DNA of 7,236 bases from an uncultured Actinomycetes bacterium. Its GTDB lineage: Bacteria > Actinomycetota > Actinomycetes > S36-B12. This document shows positions 5,953-7,236 of the stretch, one piece after another (within the stretch, counting starts at the first letter, position 1; each line of letters begins with the position of its first letter). Under the pieces are notes generated by a model. That model saw only the letters and a program-made list of their open reading frames with translations. It was not told where the DNA came from and did no database searches. Made by a program: the position numbers and the translations under genes. Where the stretch lies: NCBI GenBank assembly GCA_905181745.1, contig CAJIYV010000130.1, positions 1 through 7,236 of the forward strand, written 5' to 3'.

Positions 5953-7236
5953 GTTGACAAACCGTGGATCATGCGTACCTATGCAGGCCATTCCAGTGCG
6001 CGCGAGTCTAATGCGCTGTTTCGCACCAATCTGGCCAAAGGTCAAACCGGTTTGTCTATTGCCTTTGACTTGCCCACCCAGATCGGGTACGACCCCGAGG
6101 ACCCCATGTCTAGCGGCGAGGTGGGCAAGGTGGGAGTCTCAATTGCAAGCCTGGCCGACCTGCGCGTACTTTTTGAAGGCCTTCCCCTTTCAGAGATGAA
6201 TACTTCGATGACGATTAATGCCACAGCGTTATGGCTGTATTCGCTTTATCTCGCGCTGGCTGACGAACAAGGCGCACCCAGAGAACTACTTTCGGGAACA
6301 ACTCAAAATGACATCATTAAGGAATACCTCTCGCGGGGCACCTATGCTTTTCCTCCAGCGCCGTCCCTAGGACTCGCAACGGACCTGGTTGCATATTCGG
6401 TAGTACACACGCCGAAATGGAATCCGATTAATATTTGTAGTTATCACCTACAAGAGGCGGGGGCTACCGCAGTGCAAGAGGTGGCGTTCGCGCTGGCCGC
6501 CGCGATCAGTGTCTTAGACTCGGTCAAGGAAAAAATCGAAGATCAAAACATTGATGTGGATTTTGACAAAGTCGTGTCTCGTATCTCATTTTTCGTGAAC
6601 GGAAGCATCAGGTTCATCGAAGAGTTATGCAAACTCAAAGCCTTTGGGCGGCTGTGGAGTGATTTGGTTCACGAGCGTTACGGGGTCACGAGTGATGCTG
6701 CACGCCGTTTTCGTTACGGAGTCCAAGTTAACTCCCTGGGACTCACCGAGAAACAACCAGAAAATAATGTTCAGCGCATAGTCCTGGAAATGCTGGGTGT
6801 GACTTTAGCCAAGGACTCGCGAGCCCGGGCAATTCAACTTCCGGCCTGGAATGAAGCCCTTGGATTGCCTCGTCCGTGGGATCAGCAGTGGTCACTTCGG
6901 ATCCAGCAGGTACTAGCACTCGAGTCGGACCTACTCGAATACGAAGATATTTTTGAAGGTTCAACGGTGATCGAGGCCAAAGTGAATGAATTAACAAGTG
7001 AAATTGAGGCAGAACTTGACCGCATAATCGAGATGGGCGGCGCGATCGCAGCCCTTGAATCTGGCTATCTCAAAAGTGCGCTAGTTGCTTCGCATGCACA
7101 GCGGCGCTCTAAAATTGAATCAGTTGAGCTGGCCGTGGTGGGTGTGAACATTCATCAAAGTACCGAGCCAAGCCCCTTGTCTCAGAGCACAAATATTTTG
7201 GTAGTGGATCCGGAAGTGGAGACGCGTCAGATCGCA
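5950..7236 (+). CDS. meaA: MeaA/ethylmalonyl-CoA mutase-like B12-dependent acyl-CoA mutase (partial, 3' end outside window)
   Basis: The first 429 residues of an adenosylcobalamin-dependent carbon-skeleton mutase, open to the window edge. It contains the substrate-binding TIM barrel; the C-terminal B12-binding domain (DxHxxG motif) would follow outside. The sequence tracks the MeaA/ethylmalonyl-CoA mutase branch: KPWIMRTYAGHS (4-15), AFDLPTQIGYDPED, PKWNPINICSYHLQEAGAT (155-173) and QLPAWNEALGLPRPWDQQWS. Tyr11, Arg129 and His166 align without gaps to Tyr89, Arg207 and His244 of Propionibacterium methylmalonyl-CoA mutase. Tyr and Arg bind the substrate carboxylate, so a malonyl-type substrate is expected rather than isobutyryl-CoA. 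Likely reaction: (2R)-ethylmalonyl-CoA to (2S)-methylsuccinyl-CoA; methylmalonyl-CoA is the main alternative. Gly141 stands where homologues I recall have Arg or Lys (PSLR/PSMK). GTG 5950 is preferred for spacing; GTG 5917 would add 11 residues. ATG 5971 would cut into the conserved PWIMRTYAG. Confidence 0.88.
   Translation, partial: MVDKPWIMRTYAGHSSARESNALFRTNLAKGQTGLSIAFDLPTQIGYDPEDPMSSGEVGKVGVSIASLADLRVLFEGLPLSEMNTSMTINATALWLYSLYLALADEQGAPRELLSGTTQNDIIKEYLSRGTYAFPPAPSLGLATDLVAYSVVHTPKWNPINICSYHLQEAGATAVQEVAFALAAAISVLDSVKEKIEDQNIDVDFDKVVSRISFFVNGSIRFIEELCKLKAFGRLWSDLVHERYGVTSDAARRFRYGVQVNSLGLTEKQPENNVQRIVLEMLGVTLAKDSRARAIQLPAWNEALGLPRPWDQQWSLRIQQVLALESDLLEYEDIFEGSTVIEAKVNELTSEIEAELDRIIEMGGAIAALESGYLKSALVASHAQRRSKIESVELAVVGVNIHQSTEPSPLSQSTNILVVDPEVETRQIA

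Noticed and set aside
5954..5982. Consensus TTGACA at 5954-5959 with TACCTA 16 bp downstream, looking like a sigma-70 promoter.
   Set aside because: It lies inside the conserved mutase coding sequence (residues 2-11, including PWIMRTYAG), so a transcript from it would lack the true N-terminus; probably chance.
5933..6199. 88-codon plus-strand frame overlapping the start of the mutase.
   Set aside because: The overlapping frame encodes strongly conserved mutase sequence through to the window end, so this frame is a by-product.

Overview
The window looks like a chromosomal core segment from an actinobacterium (Actinomycetota) of moderate GC, roughly low to mid 50s % by eye. Three things support this. 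The F1 ATP synthase genes run alpha-gamma-beta-epsilon with actinobacterial-looking sequences. They are followed by a PduO-type cobalamin adenosyltransferase divergent from murA, the arrangement I recall from Mycobacterium tuberculosis (Rv1314c/Rv1315). And MurA carries Asp instead of the catalytic Cys, as in mycobacteria. GC is lower than in Streptomyces or Mycobacterium, so an uncultured aquatic or otherwise streamlined actinobacterial lineage is possible, but the sequence does not settle this.

Layout. Positions 1-3640 (+) hold the end of the ATP synthase operon: atpA (5' end cut off), atpG, atpD and atpC, with gaps of 1, 29 and 1 nt. Positions 3656-4231 (-) encode a corrinoid adenosyltransferase that converges on atpC across only 15 bp. 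A 47-50 bp divergent region with a perfect 9-bp-arm palindrome separates it from murA (4282-5535, +). Four bp beyond murA lies the end of a convergent small single-pass membrane protein gene (5540-5860, -). An 89-bp divergent region then leads to a MeaA/ethylmalonyl-CoA-mutase-like gene (from 5950, +) that is open at the window edge, where its C-terminal B12 domain is missing.

How the genes work together. The ATP synthase genes encode the catalytic head and rotor stalk of F1. MurA performs the first committed step of peptidoglycan synthesis. The adenosyltransferase makes adenosylcobalamin, the cofactor that the mutase at the right end needs. No gene here is broken, no mobile element, RNA gene or CRISPR array was seen, and no stretch above 100 bp lacks a gene.

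The most notable pattern is regulatory. All four genes outside the atp operon have a GTG start, no Shine-Dalgarno sequence at usable spacing, and a -10-like hexamer ending exactly 6 nt before that GTG (TACCAT, TAGTCT, CACAAT, TACGCT). That is the geometry of leaderless mRNAs. It contrasts with atpD and atpC, which have clear Shine-Dalgarno sequences. The palindrome between the adenosyltransferase and murA overlaps the -10 of one promoter and the -35 region of the other, so it is a good candidate operator. No wholly new enzyme system was found.
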